DNA of 64,000 nucleotides, from positions 1 to 64,000 of the forward strand of contig NZ_JABBWV010000021.1 of NCBI RefSeq assembly GCF_012999535.1, given 5' to 3'. Below the pieces are notes generated by a model that had not been told where the DNA came from, did no database searches, and saw only the letters and a program-made list of their open reading frames with translations. The DNA is from Microbispora sp. H11081. Its GTDB lineage: Bacteria; Actinomycetota; Actinomycetes; Streptosporangiales; Streptosporangiaceae. Both the position numbers and the translations under genes were made by a program. Positions 46,581 through 55,317 of the stretch are shown one piece after another. How positions within the stretch are numbered: position 1 is the first letter of the stretch; each line of letters starts with the position of its first letter.

Positions 46581-47333
46581 TCACCCCGGCTGAGCAGGGA
46601 CGGCGAACCCGTAGGGAAGTTCGAGCCGGTGCGCGGCGAGCAGACTCTCGTCGGCGAGCAGCTCCCGCGTCGGCCCGTCGGCGGCGATCACCCCCTCGGA
46701 CATGATGAGCGAACGCTCGCACAGCTCCAGCGCGTACGGCAGATCATGGGTGACCATCAGCACCGTCACGTCCAGGCTCTTGAGGATCTCGGCCAGCTCA
46801 CGGCGGGACGCCGGGTCGAGGTTGGACGACGGCTCGTCGAGCACGAGGATCTCCGGCTCCATCGCCAGCACGGTCGCCACGGCCACCCGGCGGCGCTGGC
46901 CGAAGGACAGGTGGTGGGGCGGCCGGTCGATCGCGTCCAGCATGCCGACCCGGTCCAGCGCGCCACGCACGCGGCGGTCGAGCTCCGCGCCGCGCAGCCC
47001 GAGGTTGGCCGGGCCGAACGCGACGTCCTCGCGCACGGTCGGCATGAACAGCTGGTCGTCCGGATCCTGGAACACCAGCCCGACCCGGCGGCGGATCTCC
47101 CGCAGGGTGTCCGCGCGCACCGGAAGCCCGGCCACCTCCACCGTCCCGTGGCCCGGGGTGAGGATGCCGTTGAGGTGCATGACGAGCGTCGTCTTGCCCG
47201 CGCCGTTCGGGCCGAGCAGGGCGACCCGCTGCCCCCGCCCGATCGTCAGGTCCACGCCGTACAACGCCTGCGTCCCGTCGGGATAGGCGTACGCGAGCCT
47301 GCTCACGGTGAGAGAAGGGCTGCCGGAGGTCAC
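46581..47333 (-). CDS. cbiO: Nickel/cobalt ECF transporter ATPase CbiO
   Basis: 250 residues, GTG at 47333 overlapping the cbiQ stop by four bases. Walker A GPNGAGKTTLVMHL, Q loop VFQDPDDQLF, signature LSFGQRRRVAVATVL, Walker B ILVLDEPSSNLDP and H loop VTHDLPYALE. Energises metal import with CbiM, CbiN and CbiQ. Last gene of the operon. Cytoplasmic ATPase, probably a homodimer in the complex. Confidence 0.94.
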   Translation of the reverse strand: MTSGSPSLTVSRLAYAYPDGTQALYGVDLTIGRGQRVALLGPNGAGKTTLVMHLNGILTPGHGTVEVAGLPVRADTLREIRRRVGLVFQDPDDQLFMPTVREDVAFGPANLGLRGAELDRRVRGALDRVGMLDAIDRPPHHLSFGQRRRVAVATVLAMEPEILVLDEPSSNLDPASRRELAEILKSLDVTVLMVTHDLPYALELCERSLIMSEGVIAADGPTRELLADESLLAAHRLELPYGFAVPAQPG

Positions 47334-48094
47334 GTCGTGCTCCACGCCAGTAGGGCCGTCGCCACGGCGAGACACGGAAGCATGCCCGCCATTGCCCAGT
47401 TTCGCCCAGTTGCCGATATATCCCTAATCGTCGGCATCTCGCCCGTGTAGCCCCGGCTCAGCATCGCGAGGTGGACCCGCTCCCCCCGCTCGTACGAGCG
47501 GATGAACAGGGCGCCCGCCGACTTCGCCAGCACGGGGGCCTGCCGGAGGTCCCGCGCGAGGAAGCCCCGAGACTCCCTGGCGATCCGCATGCGCCGCATC
47601 TGGTCGAGGATCACGTCGAGATAGCGCAGCATGAAGGTGGCGATCTGCACGAGCAGCCGGGGCAGCCGCAGCCGTTCCGCGCCGAGCAGCATCATCCGGG
47701 GCTCAGTCGTGGCCGCCAGCAGGATCGAGGCGACCACGCCCAGCGTGGCCTTGGCCAGGATGTTCCACGCGGCCCACAGGCCGGGGACGCTCAGCGACAG
47801 GCCGAGCACCTCGACCCGCTCGCCCGTGCCGATCAGCGGGATCGCCACGGCGAACAGCACGAACGGCACCTCGATGACCATGCGCCGCGCGATCACCCCG
47901 GCGGGCACCCTGGCGACCGCCGCCACGGCGGCCAGCAGCAGCGCGTAGACGGCGAACGCCCAGAAGGTCTCGCGTGGGGTGGCGACCACGACCACCGCGA
48001 ACGCGATGACCGCCACCAGCTTGCACTGCGGCGGCAGCCCGTGGACGGGTGTGTCCGCGGGCCGGTAGATCGGGTGATGGTGACCGGCGCTCAC
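47330..48094 (-). CDS. cbiQ: Nickel/cobalt ECF transporter transmembrane subunit CbiQ
   Basis: 254 residues with a His-rich N-terminus (SAGHHHPIYRP) and several membrane helices. The CbiQ coupling segment is QMRRMRIARESRGF, with a second one LAMLSRGYTGEMP. It transmits ATPase movement to the substrate-binding CbiM. It lies 138 bases after cbiM and overlaps cbiO. The 138-base space holds no clear gene. Confidence 0.93.
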   Translation of the reverse strand: MSAGHHHPIYRPADTPVHGLPPQCKLVAVIAFAVVVVATPRETFWAFAVYALLLAAVAAVARVPAGVIARRMVIEVPFVLFAVAIPLIGTGERVEVLGLSLSVPGLWAAWNILAKATLGVVASILLAATTEPRMMLLGAERLRLPRLLVQIATFMLRYLDVILDQMRRMRIARESRGFLARDLRQAPVLAKSAGALFIRSYERGERVHLAMLSRGYTGEMPTIRDISATGRNWAMAGMLPCLAVATALLAWSTT

Positions 48095-48232
48095 TTCGCA
48101 CTCACAGAGCCATCATCGCCGAACCGCGCCGGCCGCCCGCGCCCAGGGCGCTCGCGGCCGGCTCGACGGGGTCGCCGGACCCGGCGGGATCGCGCGTCGT
48201 CCTGACCAGGCCTCGGCGTGCTCACCATGCCC

Positions 48233-49282
48233 TCACTGCGCGTTCGCGGGGGTCATCCCGTCGGTCAGGCGACGCCGGCGGCGGACGGCGTAGAACACGC
48301 CGCCTCCGGCCGCGACGGTCAGCGCGACGCCCGCCACACCGGCCAGGCCGCCGGACAGCCGCTCGTTCTCCACGCCCTTGACGGAGTAGTCGGCCAGGGG
48401 GCCCTCCTCCACCGCGTGCGGCTTCTCCCCCGCGCTCAGGCCCTTGTCCGCCGCCACCTTCTCCAGCCCGTCGGGGGAGCTGGAGGCGTAGAACGAGACG
48501 ACACCGGCCATCAGCACGGCCACGAGCCCTCCGCCCACGAGGACGGTGCGCAGGCCGATCCCGGCCGAGGGAGCCTCGGGGGCCGTCTGCCCCACCTGCA
48601 CGTCCCCGTCGGGGGTGCGCAGCGTCAGCGCCCTGGCCATCCCCCGCGCGCCGTACACGAGGTCGGGGCGCACGGCCAGCACGCTGCTGACGGTGAGCGC
48701 GGTGATGAAGCCCTCGCCGAGGCCGATGAGCAGGTGCACGCCGCCCATCGCGGCGGCCACCGATCCCAGCTCGATGGGCGCGGTGCCGCCGAGCCAGAAC
48801 AGGCCAGTGAACACGAGCGCCGACGCCGGGACGGACAGCAGCGCCGCCACGAACGACGCGGCCACCAGCGTGGCCCGCCCGCGCGGCGCGCCCCGGACGA
48901 TCAGCCGGAACACCGCCCAGCCGACGACCACGGTCACGATCGCCATCAGCGTGATGTTGACGCCCAGCGCGGTCAGGCCGCCGTCGGCGAAGAAGAACGC
49001 CTGGACGATCAGTACGACCGCGACGCACAAGACGGCGGTGTACGGCCCGACGAGTATCGCCGCCAGCGCCCCGCCCAGCAGGTGGCCGCTGGTGCCCGCC
49101 GCGACGGGGAAGTTGAGCATCTGCGCCGCGAAGACGAACGCCGCCACCAGGCCGGCCATCGGGGCCGTGCGGTCGTCGAGCTCCCGTTTGGCGCCCCGCA
49201 GGCACACGGCCACCCCGGCGGCCGCGATGACCCCGGCACCAAGCGACACGGGGACATCAAAGAACCCATCGGGCACGTGCAC
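48233..49282 (-). CDS. cbiM: Nickel/cobalt ECF transporter substrate subunit, CbiM-CbiN fusion
   Basis: 349 residues. The GTG at 49282 gives the N-terminus MHVPDGFFDVPV; His2 and the free N-terminus form the metal site in this family, so the start is firm. The CbiM part (1-~215) has about seven helices and GTSGHLLGGALAAILVGP. A linker follows, then a CbiN-like tail (about 245-349) with two helices and the loop SPDGLEKVAADKGLSAGE. Nickel rather than cobalt is favoured by the Nur-like box upstream. Ribosome site GAGGGGG precedes the start. Confidence 0.93.
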   Translation of the reverse strand: MHVPDGFFDVPVSLGAGVIAAAGVAVCLRGAKRELDDRTAPMAGLVAAFVFAAQMLNFPVAAGTSGHLLGGALAAILVGPYTAVLCVAVVLIVQAFFFADGGLTALGVNITLMAIVTVVVGWAVFRLIVRGAPRGRATLVAASFVAALLSVPASALVFTGLFWLGGTAPIELGSVAAAMGGVHLLIGLGEGFITALTVSSVLAVRPDLVYGARGMARALTLRTPDGDVQVGQTAPEAPSAGIGLRTVLVGGGLVAVLMAGVVSFYASSSPDGLEKVAADKGLSAGEKPHAVEEGPLADYSVKGVENERLSGGLAGVAGVALTVAAGGGVFYAVRRRRRLTDGMTPANAQ

Positions 49283-49284
49283 GG

Positions 49285-51198
49285 CTATAACCCCCTCGTA
49301 ACGGACGAATCCCCTCCCACTTTAGAGCAGTGAGTTGTAGTTGCAAATGATTCGCAATAATGCCGCCGCAGGGCCCTGACCATCCGTCTGGCCACGGTCA
49401 ACGGCGTGGCCACCCGCACCGACACGCTGAGCCGCCGGTTGACCGCCGTGGCGTACGGCCGGACGGTCCACTGCGCGGGCACCCACCGCGAAGAGCCCCG
49501 CCGGTCCAGCGGCGCAGGGCCGCGCCACCACCGCGCAGGTGGGGCGAGCGCGTCCGCGTCGGCGACCTTGACGGGAAAGCGCACCGAAGGGCCGCCGAGG
49601 TCGAGTTCGAGATAGGCGTCCCACGTGCCGGGCGGCAGGGCGGCCGTCTCCGCCGCGAACCCCCGCGGCCCGGAGGCCACGGCCCGCTCCCGGTGCTCGC
49701 GCCCCGACGTCCGCTCGCGCCAGATCAGGTGCCGTACGGCCGCGGCGGCGGCCTCGTCGCCCACTGTCGCCCTGCCCTCCACCCGCAGCCGCCTGCCCCG
49801 CCACCCCGCCCGCGTCAGCCGTACGGCCGCGGGGACCCGCACGACGTGTCCTCCGACGTCGAGGCCGAGATGGCCGTGCGACCGGGTCAGGAAGGGAACC
49901 GCGACGACACCGCCCACCAGGTGGGCGGCCGGAACTCCGGCGCCGTCGTCGCGGCGCGAGCCGAGGCGGACCGGCCTGCGCGCGCCCTCGCACTCGACGA
50001 CGACGTGGACGTCCCACACTCCCCGTGGCAGCGCGGCCACGTCGACCACGGCCGTGAACGACCCGGCGGCTCCGGTCCCGCCGCGGGTCACGCGGGGCTC
50101 TCGCTCCGCACGCGACAGGCGTTCGCGGAGCACCAGGCCCACGGTGGCGTCCTGCGCGGGGACGTCCAGACCGGCCAGGGCGGCCCAACCCTCGATCACC
50201 AGATGGTCGCCCCGCCACTCGACGCCGGTCAGCCGGTGCCGCAGCGGCGCGGCCTCGACGCGCGCGAGCCGCAGGAGCCGGTCGGGGTCGTCGAGCGCGG
50301 CGACGCGGGCGGCGTCCACGCCGTCGAGACCGGCACGCACGCCGGGCGTCATCCACTGTCCGCAGATGTCGGCGACCTCGACGGCGATCTTCTCGCGGTG
50401 GGCCTCGCACGCGGCCAGGAACGGCGTCCCGAGTTGCGCGAGGACGTCGCGGCGCAGGTGCCGCAGGAGCAGCCGGTCGCGCAGCGCGCCGGGCGGCACG
50501 TGCCGCGCCATGACCTCGATGGGCGTGCGGACCACGCGCAGCCAGCCGAGCGGGTCCCGCGCGGACGCGTCGCCCCCGCCCTCGGCGTGGTAGCAGTCCT
50601 GGTCGGCGACCACGGAGATGACCTGGGCGTGGCAGTACGCGTGGACGGCGAAGGTCATGTCCTCGCCGCGTCGCTGCGTCTCGTCGAAGCGGACGGCGTG
50701 CCGGTCGAGGAAGTCCCGGCGGAACAGCTTGAAGCAGGATAGATCGTCATAGACGGCGGTTAAGGAGGCCCTGTCGGCGCTGTCGCGCAGGCCCTGGCGG
50801 GCGCCGGCGATCCTCCCCACCACGACGTCGGCGCCGGTCCTGTCGGCCGTGGCGACCAGGCGGGCCAGCGCGTCGGGGGCGAGGTGGTCCCCGGCGTCGC
50901 AGAAGAAGACGTACCGCCCCGCCGCCCGTTCGAGGCCGCGGTTGCGCGCGCCGCCTGGCGTGCCCGGCTGGGCGTCCCTGATCACGGTGATCAGCCGGGG
51001 ATGGTGCGCGGCGTAAAGGTCGAGGAGCGCCGGGGTCCCGTCCCGCGAGCCGCCGTCGATCACGACGATCTCCTTGGCGACCCGCTGCACGAGCAGCGAG
51101 GTGAGGCAACGGTCGAGTGACGCCCGGCGGTTGTACGCCGGGACGACGACGCTGACGTCGATCCCCCGATCGGCGCGCTGGCCACTCCCCGTATCCAT
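49285..51198 (-). CDS. Family 2 glycosyltransferase with long beta-rich C-terminal region
   Basis: 637 residues. GT-A domain (about 10-230): DVSVVVPAYNRRASLDRCLT, IDGGSRDGTPALLDLY, metal motif CDAGDHLAPDALARL and the acceptor-side RRGEDMTFAVHAYCHA. The rest, about 400 residues, is beta-rich with repeated GxWDVHVVVE / GTWDAYLELDLGG segments, like TarS/TagF-type teichoic-acid glycosyltransferases. It probably modifies or builds wall glycopolymers. The final ~24 residues (after ALRRHY) look non-conserved and overlap the cbiM control region. Its stop is two bases before the cbiM start. Confidence 0.85.
   Translation of the reverse strand: MDTGSGQRADRGIDVSVVVPAYNRRASLDRCLTSLLVQRVAKEIVVIDGGSRDGTPALLDLYAAHHPRLITVIRDAQPGTPGGARNRGLERAAGRYVFFCDAGDHLAPDALARLVATADRTGADVVVGRIAGARQGLRDSADRASLTAVYDDLSCFKLFRRDFLDRHAVRFDETQRRGEDMTFAVHAYCHAQVISVVADQDCYHAEGGGDASARDPLGWLRVVRTPIEVMARHVPPGALRDRLLLRHLRRDVLAQLGTPFLAACEAHREKIAVEVADICGQWMTPGVRAGLDGVDAARVAALDDPDRLLRLARVEAAPLRHRLTGVEWRGDHLVIEGWAALAGLDVPAQDATVGLVLRERLSRAEREPRVTRGGTGAAGSFTAVVDVAALPRGVWDVHVVVECEGARRPVRLGSRRDDGAGVPAAHLVGGVVAVPFLTRSHGHLGLDVGGHVVRVPAAVRLTRAGWRGRRLRVEGRATVGDEAAAAAVRHLIWRERTSGREHRERAVASGPRGFAAETAALPPGTWDAYLELDLGGPSVRFPVKVADADALAPPARWWRGPAPLDRRGSSRWVPAQWTVRPYATAVNRRLSVSVRVATPLTVARRMVRALRRHYCESFATTTHCSKVGGDSSVTRGL
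49319..49357 (-). promoter_or_regulatory. Nur-like box overlapping the cbiM promoter
   Basis: TTGCAAATGATTCGCAA (49341-49357) is a 17-bp near-palindrome matching the Streptomyces Nur consensus TTGCAA-N5-TTGCAA with one change. On the minus strand the TTGCAA half (49341-49346) also serves as a -35 with TAAAGT (49319-49324) 16 bases away. Ni-Nur binding would block transcription of the transporter. The site lies inside the last codons of the upstream glycosyltransferase gene. Confidence 0.68.
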
Positions 51199-51344
51199 CG
51201 CGCTTCATTATGTGCCGACGACCCGCGCGAAGGTCGCCTCCGCCGCGCCGGGCGCGTCGCATCGCGCCAGGTCCGCCGCATGCCGAGGCGGTGGCGAGGC
51301 CCGGGGAAGGATCCATGGAACCGGACACACGAGGAGGGACCGTC

Positions 51345-51983
51345 ATGAGCGAGACCATCGCGGGGGTCGCCGTTCCCGATTCGACGCTCGCCACGGAGGC
51401 GACCGAGCTGGTGCGCGAGGCGGCGCCCGATCTGCTCTATCACCACTCACGCCGCGTGTTCCTGTTCGGCTCGCTGCGAGGCCGGCGGCTCGGGCTGCGG
51501 GCCGATCCCGAGTTGCTCTACGTCGGGGCGATGTTCCACGATCTCGGGCTCACCGAGCGATACCGGCGTACGGACCAGCGTTTCGAGATCGACGGCGCGG
51601 ACGAGGCCCGGCGGTTCCTGTCCTCCCACGGCGTGCCGGAGCACGACGTCCGCAAGGTGTGGGAGGGCATCGCCCTGCACACCACGCCGGAGATCCCCTA
51701 CCGGCTGGAGCCGGAGGTGGCCCTGGTGACCGCCGGCGTGGAGGCCGACGTTCTCGGCCTCGGGCACGCCGACCTGGCCCCCGAGGACATCGCCGAGGTC
51801 GTGGCCGCCCATCCTCGCCCCGACTTCAAGCGGCGAATCCTGGCGGCGTTCACCGAGGGGTTCAAGGACCGGCCGGACACCACGTTCGGCACCGTCAACG
51901 CCGACGTGCTGGAGCACTTCGTGCCCGGGTTCCGGCGCATCGACTTCGTGGAGGTGATCCAGGACTCCGCCTGGCCCGAGTAA
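51345..51983 (+). CDS. HD-domain protein (cyanamide-hydratase-like family)
   Basis: 212 residues, ATG with AGGAGGGA upstream. Metal-binding pattern: His in YHHSRRVFLFG, the HD pair in GAMFHDLGLTERYR and His in GIALHTTPEIP. The order and spacing resemble HD proteins of the cyanamide hydratase type more than nucleotide phosphohydrolases. The substrate is unknown; it could be a nitrile, amide or phosphoester. Monocistronic by position. Confidence 0.82.
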   Translation: MSETIAGVAVPDSTLATEATELVREAAPDLLYHHSRRVFLFGSLRGRRLGLRADPELLYVGAMFHDLGLTERYRRTDQRFEIDGADEARRFLSSHGVPEHDVRKVWEGIALHTTPEIPYRLEPEVALVTAGVEADVLGLGHADLAPEDIAEVVAAHPRPDFKRRILAAFTEGFKDRPDTTFGTVNADVLEHFVPGFRRIDFVEVIQDSAWPE

Positions 51984-52057
51984 TCGGCCCACTATCGATC
52001 TTGTTCCCGGTACGGCATAGTTTGTCCATGTCGTCCCCGGTGTGAAGGCAGGTCGTT

Positions 52058-52279
52058 GTGAGTCAGGAACTCAGCCACGAGCGGTTCGAGGCCCTCAAGC
52101 GCGATTTCGACGCGATCGACGACGACGGCGACGGCTTCATCACCGAGGCGGAACTGCTGTCGCACTTCCCCGGCCTGCCGCCGGAGGCGATCGGCGCGCT
52201 CGACCGGGACGCCGACGTGGACGCCGACGGCCGGTTCTCGCTGGAGGAGTTCATCAGGCTGGCCGGCGCCCGCGACTGA
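52058..52279 (+). CDS. EF-hand calcium-binding protein (calmodulin-like, 73 aa)
   Basis: GTG start at 52058. Two complete EF loops: D21-x-D23-x-D25-G-x-I-x-x-x-E32 and D53-x-D55-x-D57-G-x-F-x-x-x-E64, each flanked by helices (RFEALKRDF, FSLEEFIRLAG). It is a minimal two-EF-hand cytosolic protein, a type well known in Streptomyces. Likely a calcium sensor or buffer; the partner is unknown. Confidence 0.93.
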   Translation: MSQELSHERFEALKRDFDAIDDDGDGFITEAELLSHFPGLPPEAIGALDRDADVDADGRFSLEEFIRLAGARD

Positions 52280-52325
52280 CGCGCCGAGCGCACAGCCTCC
52301 CGCCGGTGGCGGGACCCCCGTCTCC

Positions 52326-55241
52326 TCAGCCCGCGGCGGCCCGGTCACGGGCCTGGTCAGAGGCTTGATCGCGGGCCTGCTCAGAGTCATGCTCGCGAGC
52401 CTGCTCACGGCCGAAGACCGGCACCGCGCCCGCGCCGACGCAGACGAAGCCGGCCGCCGCTGCCGCCGTACGCGGGTCGTCGCCCCGTACGGCCCGCTGG
52501 GCCTCGGCGAGAGCGGCGGCGGGCGGACACCCGGCGGCCAGCCGTTCGTGGAAGGCCACCATGACGGGGGTCGTCGCCGCATCGGGGATCGGCAGCACCG
52601 AGGCGACGAGCTGGGACGTGCCTCGGGCGAGGAACGCCACGGCGAGGCCCATCAACTCGTCTCCGGTGCGCACCACGGAACGGCCGCTGTCGCAGGCCGC
52701 GAGCACCAGCGTGTGCGGCACCCGCGGCAGCCGTTCCACGTCGTAGGCCATCAGCGGCCCGTCGGCGAGCGCGATCCCGGAGAACAGCGGGTTCTCCGCG
52801 GACAGGTGGCCGTGCGTGGCGAGGTGCGCGAGCCCGGCCCGCGACAGCGCGGCCGAGACCGCCTCGACCGACGCCGCGGCTCCGGCGAGCACGGCTCCGG
52901 CGTGGATCGCGCCGACCGCCACCGCCTCAGGCCCCGCGGCGGCCAGCCTCGGACCGGCCACCGCGACCACCGGTCCCCCCTCCGCCGGCGCGCGGCGGGT
53001 GCGGGCGAGGTGCCACAGCGTCGCGGACGGCGCGACGGTCACGGGCCGGCCCGCGCAGGACGGCAGCAGGGACCACGGCAGGCTGTGCAGCGGCCCGGTG
53101 GGCACCACGACGAGCGGGCGGTCCCCGATCTCGGCCAGCGGCCCGAGCAGCAGGGCGTCCAGCCGGGCGGACGCGGCGTCCAGCAGCGCGGCGGACGCGG
53201 CCAGCGCCTCGGGCCTGGCGTCCGGGCGCGCGTCGCGCCGTACGGCGAACGCGAGCCGCTCGATCAGGTCGGCCGCCTGGGCCGTCGCCCCCAGGCGGCG
53301 GACGCCCACGCGGCCGTCCACCATGGTGAGCACGTGCAGGTCGGCGCCCCTGCGGACATACTCGACCAGCGCCCACGAACCGAGCGACGCGGCGAGGTCC
53401 CGTGGCGTGACCGGAGCCGTGGGCACGCCGCCTGGAGCGCCGGCGCGCCTGCGGCTGTGGTCGCGGACGCGCCGCTCCAGGTCCGCCTGCCGGGCGAGCA
53501 GCGGGGCGGGCGCCGCCGCCTGACCGGCCAGGTCCCTCGCGACCGAGCGCAGCCGGGCCAGCAGCGCGGTCAGCACCGGGTCGTCGGGCGGACGCACCGG
53601 CGCGGCCGGCAGACGGCTGGCCCGGGCGCGCTCCGACCATTCGAGTAGCCCATCGGGGCGGCCGGCCTCGAAGGCCACCTCCAGTCCCAGCGCTACCAGG
53701 TCGGCCCGGTGCGCCGCCGCGTGCACCCGCAGGTCGGTGGCCCCCATCGCCGAGGCGTGCTCGTCCAGGACCCGCAGGCCCGTGCGTACGGCGGCGAGCA
53801 CACCGCGCGCGTCGCCCTCCGCCCGCCGTTGGAGCGCCCGCGCGTACCAGCCGCGCGCCCGGACGAGCGCCGGTCCCCGGGACCTGGACGCCGCCGCGGC
53901 CCTGGCGAGGTAGGCGGAGGTCGCGTCCGCCGTCCTGGCGCGCCGCCCGGCGGCGGGCGCCGCCCGCGCGTCCCCGGCGTCTCCGTCACGGCCCGGCCCT
54001 TCCGCGCCCCGCGCGACGCGGCGGTCGGCGGTCACCTGGGCGGCCACGATCGCGGCGTCCAGCGCCGCCGCCGGCCATCCCGCCGCGTCCAGAGTGGCGA
54101 CCATGACGTCGATGACCGCCGACGGAATGCGCGGCCGCTTGCCCGCGGCGCGCTGGGCGGTCAGGACGGACAGCCGGGCCAGTTCGGTCCATTCCCGCCG
54201 CTCCTGCGCGCGGAAGCGGCGCAGCGCGGCGCGGGCGTGGCCAAGCGCGGCGGCCGGATCGCCAAGCAGGATCTCGGCCCGCGCGAGCAGCAGCCGCACC
54301 TCGGGCACCTTGAGCGAGCGGCGCTCGCGGCGGTAGGCGTCGACCGCGCGTACGGCGGCCGCCTTCGCCTCCGCCGCGAGCCCCACCGACAGCAGCAGCT
54401 CGGCCCGGTCCTGATGCAGCGTGCCGAGCTGGGCGCCGTGCGCGCCGATGATGCGCTCGGCCCGGTCGAGGTGGCGCAGCGCGGCCGGCACGTCGCCCCG
54501 CAGCGTCTCCATGAGTCCGAGGTTGTTGGCGATCAGCCCGATGGTCAGCGGGCGGCCGAGCTCGCGCGCCAGCGCCTCCGCCTCAAGCAGGTCGCGTTCG
54601 GCGGCGGCGAAGGCGTGGCGGTCGGAGTGGACGAGCGCCCGGTTGATCAGCATCCGCTGCACGCCGAGCAGGTCGGCGTGCAGGCGCAGCACCGGCAGCG
54701 CCTCCTCGAACTCGGCGAGCGACTCGTCCAGGCGGCCCATCACGTGCAGCACGATCGCGCGCTGCGCGCGGGCGCGGGCTGCCGCCATGCCGGTCAGGTC
54801 CGGCAGCGCGGCGTCGATCTCGCGCAGCGCGGCCTGCGGCCTGCCCCGTTGCAGGACCGCGAAGGCGAGCTTGTAGCGCGCCTCCGCGGCCAGGTCGGCC
54901 CGGCCTGCCCGCACACCCCAGGCCGCGGCACGGCTCAGGTGCCTGATGGCGTTGTCGAGCTCGCCCACGTGCAGGAGCGCGTGCCCCCAGGCGCGTTCGG
55001 CCGTGGACGCCGCCACGGCGTGACCGGCGCGGGCCGCGCGCCGGGCGGCCCTCTCGGCCGCGGGGAGACCGGAGACGGGGTCGCGGTCGACCGCGGCCAG
55101 CGCCGACTCGGCCTCGGCCAGCGACTCGACCGCCCGCTCGACCGCCGACTCCCCGCCGTCGATGGGAACGGCGGATGCGCGTGCTGGAGCGTTCCCGTGG
55201 GCCCTTGCGCCCGGCGGCGTTTCCCGCGTTGGATGTATCAC
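52326..55241 (-). CDS. TPR-CHAT caspase-like protein
   Basis: 971 residues, GTG behind GAGGG. N-terminal ~500 residues are alpha-helical TPR-type repeats (HVGELDNAIRHLSRAAAWGV, MGRLDESLAEFEEALPVLRL, RGDVPAALRHLDRAERI). The C-terminal CHAT protease domain (about 650-940) has His810 in HLATHGHLSAENPLF and Cys850 in LVLAACDSGRS. The C-terminus has EQARDQASDQARDRA repeats. CHAT proteases act in bacterial defence and signalling by cleaving specific partners. It is divergent (76-base gap) from a subtilase and sigma factor, a pairing I regard as one module. Confidence 0.9.
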   Translation of the reverse strand: MIHPTRETPPGARAHGNAPARASAVPIDGGESAVERAVESLAEAESALAAVDRDPVSGLPAAERAARRAARAGHAVAASTAERAWGHALLHVGELDNAIRHLSRAAAWGVRAGRADLAAEARYKLAFAVLQRGRPQAALREIDAALPDLTGMAAARARAQRAIVLHVMGRLDESLAEFEEALPVLRLHADLLGVQRMLINRALVHSDRHAFAAAERDLLEAEALARELGRPLTIGLIANNLGLMETLRGDVPAALRHLDRAERIIGAHGAQLGTLHQDRAELLLSVGLAAEAKAAAVRAVDAYRRERRSLKVPEVRLLLARAEILLGDPAAALGHARAALRRFRAQERREWTELARLSVLTAQRAAGKRPRIPSAVIDVMVATLDAAGWPAAALDAAIVAAQVTADRRVARGAEGPGRDGDAGDARAAPAAGRRARTADATSAYLARAAAASRSRGPALVRARGWYARALQRRAEGDARGVLAAVRTGLRVLDEHASAMGATDLRVHAAAHRADLVALGLEVAFEAGRPDGLLEWSERARASRLPAAPVRPPDDPVLTALLARLRSVARDLAGQAAAPAPLLARQADLERRVRDHSRRRAGAPGGVPTAPVTPRDLAASLGSWALVEYVRRGADLHVLTMVDGRVGVRRLGATAQAADLIERLAFAVRRDARPDARPEALAASAALLDAASARLDALLLGPLAEIGDRPLVVVPTGPLHSLPWSLLPSCAGRPVTVAPSATLWHLARTRRAPAEGGPVVAVAGPRLAAAGPEAVAVGAIHAGAVLAGAAASVEAVSAALSRAGLAHLATHGHLSAENPLFSGIALADGPLMAYDVERLPRVPHTLVLAACDSGRSVVRTGDELMGLAVAFLARGTSQLVASVLPIPDAATTPVMVAFHERLAAGCPPAAALAEAQRAVRGDDPRTAAAAAGFVCVGAGAVPVFGREQAREHDSEQARDQASDQARDRAAAG

Positions 55242-55317
55242 GGCCAGGCCCTCGTGGTTCCGTCTGAGGAAGTTCGCGTTCCGGACGAGTCATGACCCCG
55301 GGAAGGACACTATCCAG

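Noticed and set aside
49283-49400. Cobalamin riboswitch upstream of cbiM
   Set aside because: The region is too short and lacks the B12 box; the Nur-like palindrome explains it better.
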